Made by a program: the position numbers and the translations under genes. DNA of 6,122 bases from Candidatus Dadabacteria bacterium. GTDB taxonomy: Bacteria > Desulfobacterota_D > UBA1144 > Nemesobacterales > UBA2774. Within the stretch, counting starts at the first letter, position 1. Each line of letters begins with the position of its first letter. Of the stretch, positions 4,950 through 6,122 are shown piece by piece. The stretch spans positions 1 to 6,122 of the forward strand of contig DAOVUC010000105.1 in NCBI GenBank assembly GCA_030632765.1, given 5' to 3'. The notes below the pieces were generated by a model. The model had not been told where the DNA came from and did no database searches. It saw only the letters and a program-made list of their open reading frames with translations.

Positions 4950-5082
4950 TTATTAGATTTCTACTACCTTCTTAATGGGGAGCAGTATAGTCAGGTCATC
5001 CTCGCTACTGTACAGACCTCATTTATATAGCTTTTTCTCTCAAAAATCTAACTTATACTATGGTCCTATTATAGGGGGGACA
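4897..5082 (-). mobile_element. Possible decayed IS3-family insertion sequence remnant
   Basis: Read on the minus strand, position 5082 begins TGTCCCCCCTATAATAGGAC, which has the 5'-TG and C-rich form of IS3-family terminal repeats and contains the short palindrome CCTAT-T-ATAGG (plus 5065-5075). About 130 bp further on, copy 2 gives the transposase-tail-like CGYLHSAHGYRTPVQ. The transposase body expected between them (about 1 kb) is absent, so this would be an internally deleted relic. A weak matching end may be the C-rich stretch at 4622-4637 beside copy 1. An alternative is that GGGGACAGGCC belongs to a dispersed repeat of the type associated with IS200-like/RAYT proteins. No intact transposase is present. 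Confidence 0.3.
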
Positions 5083-5093
5083 GGCCATTTAAT

Positions 5094-5123
5094 TTGACAC
5101 AAGGCCATGTTTACGGTTATACA
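5094..5123 (+). promoter_or_regulatory. Candidate promoter for the AI-2E transporter with flanking AGGCCAT repeats
   Basis: A perfect TTGACA (5094-5099) is followed after 18 bp by TATACA (5118-5123), four of six matches; TACAAT at 5120-5125 would need a 20-bp spacer. The ATG is about 85 nt downstream of the predicted start. AGGCCAT occurs at 5082-5088 and 5102-5108, 20 bp apart, once before the -35 box and once in the spacer, where a dimeric regulator could bind. The repeats may also be chance. Confidence 0.4.
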
Positions 5124-5212
5124 ATTTCACGATCATAGATTACTTTAATGTCATTCAAACTGCATAAGATCCAATGGATGGCACAAAAATGTAATGCCGG
5201 GGTGGCCTCAAC

Positions 5213-6122
5213 ATGAACACATCTAATCAGCCTTCAAACGACAGGTTGTTTATAGCAAGAGCGCTCGAGGCAACCATCTCTATAGGACTCGTCCTTCTGC
5301 TCCTATTTTGGTGTTTCAAGATCGTTCAGCCGTTCATTGAGATTGTCCTCTGGGGCATCATCTTAGCCGTTGCAATCCACCCAAGCTACGAACGGCTGAA
5401 GTCCGCATTAGGTGGACGTGGTCGTTTAACGGCAAGCCTGATAACATTCCTTGCACTGATCCTCCTGCTCGTTCCGACCTATATGCTTTCCGAATCCCTC
5501 ATCCACAGTGCACAGGAGTTTTCGGCACATCTCGAAGAGGGGACGCTCAGTGTGCCTCCACCATCAGAGAGTGTCAAATCCTGGCCGGTCATCGGCGAAA
5601 GGTTATACAAGTTTTGGAGCCTTGCCTCGAACGATCTCGATGCTGCACTGAGCAAGATGACCCCGCAACTCAAAAACATTGGTACCCCTCTGTTGTCCTC
5701 CGCTGCTGGTGCTGGGGTCGGGATTCTGAAGTACTTGATTTCGATTATTATCGCCGGTGTTCTGCTTGCAAATGCCGCCGGTGGCAGTCAGGCTGCGCGG
5801 GCATTTGCTACGCGGCTGACAGCTGAACGGGGGACAAAGGTCGTCGAACTCGTGGCGGTGACTGTGCGAAGTGTTGCACTGGGTATTCTGGGCGTCGCAC
5901 TAATCCAGACGTTCCTTGCATTGATCGGCTTTGTCGTGGTCGGCGTGCCTGGGGCAGGGCTATGGGCCCTGCTCGTGCTGATTCTTGCTGTGGTTCAGAT
6001 TCCCACTATTTTGATCTTGGGCCCGATTATTGTCTACGTGTTCTCCACCAGCAGTATGGTCATCGCAGTTGCGTTCGCGATCTGGAGTATCCTCATCGGA
6101 ATAAGTGATGCCTTTCTTAAAC
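5213..6122 (+). CDS. AI-2E family transporter, 3' end beyond the window
   Basis: The frame opens at ATG 5213 and runs uninterrupted for 303 codons to the window edge. An in-frame TAA at 5192-5194 rules out starts further upstream. The ribosome binding site is weak (GGGGTGG, 5198-5204). AI-2E family proteins (PerM/YdiK/TqsA/YhhT relatives) are inner-membrane proteins of about 350-380 residues, so about 50-75 are missing here. Visible hallmarks are paired N-terminal helices (about 21-56, with VQPFIEIVLWGIILAVAIHP) and a third helix (74-92). A periplasmic-type loop (about 93-160) contains the family-like WPVIGERLYKFW. Further helices follow at 168-187 and 215-245, with GVPGAGLWALLVLILAVVQIP and a last pair near 265-298. 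Family members have been linked to autoinducer-2 export or cation/proton exchange; the substrate cannot be told from sequence. Its GC content is plainly higher than that of the genes to the left, suggesting different ancestry. Confidence 0.92.
   Translation, partial: MNTSNQPSNDRLFIARALEATISIGLVLLLLFWCFKIVQPFIEIVLWGIILAVAIHPSYERLKSALGGRGRLTASLITFLALILLLVPTYMLSESLIHSAQEFSAHLEEGTLSVPPPSESVKSWPVIGERLYKFWSLASNDLDAALSKMTPQLKNIGTPLLSSAAGAGVGILKYLISIIIAGVLLANAAGGSQAARAFATRLTAERGTKVVELVAVTVRSVALGILGVALIQTFLALIGFVVVGVPGAGLWALLVLILAVVQIPTILILGPIIVYVFSTSSMVIAVAFAIWSILIGISDAFLK

Larger units (their letters stand above)
4863..5212. other. Gene-free region with repeat copy 2, IS-like end and promoter
   Basis: These 350 bases carry no credible intact gene. 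From left to right they hold the upstream part of the small gene's promoter, repeat copy 2 (4897-4949), and a minus-strand stretch with several stops (4950-5060). An IS-terminus-like sequence (5061-5082) and a TTGACA promoter facing the AI-2E transporter (5094-5123) follow. Short open frames on both strands here look like debris. Confidence 0.6.

Noticed and set aside
4905..5030. Plus-strand frame through repeat copy 2 (VYGIHVPNEDNRIEF...)
   Set aside because: No good start codon or ribosome binding site. The equivalent frame in copy 1 is broken by TAA, and base changes between the copies show no codon periodicity.
5614..5826. Plus-strand 70-codon frame within the transporter
   Set aside because: It is a shadow in another frame of the AI-2E gene, cysteine- and arginine-rich as expected for out-of-frame GC-rich DNA. 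The minus-strand frame at 5479-5679 was rejected for the same reason.

Overview
The window looks like part of an AT-rich Gram-negative chromosome, probably proteobacterial. The support is a lipobox lipoprotein, an Ogt-type DNA repair protein, a DUF938 methyltransferase and sigma70-like promoters. No species can be named from the sequence. Nothing resembles an rRNA, tRNA, CRISPR array or replication origin. Only two genes are recognised with high confidence (ogt and the DUF938 protein). A third, an AI-2E family transporter, is clear but cut by the right edge.

Layout. Positions 1-84 may be the start of a minus-strand gene cut by the left edge. Positions 364-813 (minus) encode a three-helix membrane protein. 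It is divergent from a large secreted lipoprotein gene (993-2300, plus) that has an N-terminal domain, a charged linker and a C-terminal domain. Directly after the lipoprotein is a 20-residue hydrophobic ORF with a near-perfect ribosome binding site. A strong sigma70-type promoter (2492-2520) then precedes a 32-residue ORF and a 79-residue acidic protein. Next come ogt (3085-3576, TTG start) and a DUF938 SAM-dependent methyltransferase (3642-4238), close enough to be one transcript. A two-helix membrane protein gene (4251-4577, minus) converges on them.

From about 4600 to 5100 the DNA looks like a mobile-element graveyard. Two copies of a roughly 50-bp direct repeat (about 80% identical, offset 269 bp) flank a small minus-strand gene, and one copy appears to cut that gene's 3' end. 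Read on the minus strand, both copies resemble the C-terminal tail of an IS3-family transposase (HSALGYRTP-like). A TGTCCCCCC... sequence at 5082 resembles an IS terminus. Immediately outside it, base composition shifts to clearly higher GC, a TTGACA promoter appears, and the AI-2E transporter gene begins.

How the genes relate. Ogt repairs O6-alkylguanine. No link between that and the DUF938 protein is known to me beyond shared orientation. The remaining small proteins are unrecognised. The most unusual parts of the window are the repeat and IS-remnant region with its interrupted small gene, and the two tiny ORFs at 2323-2642.
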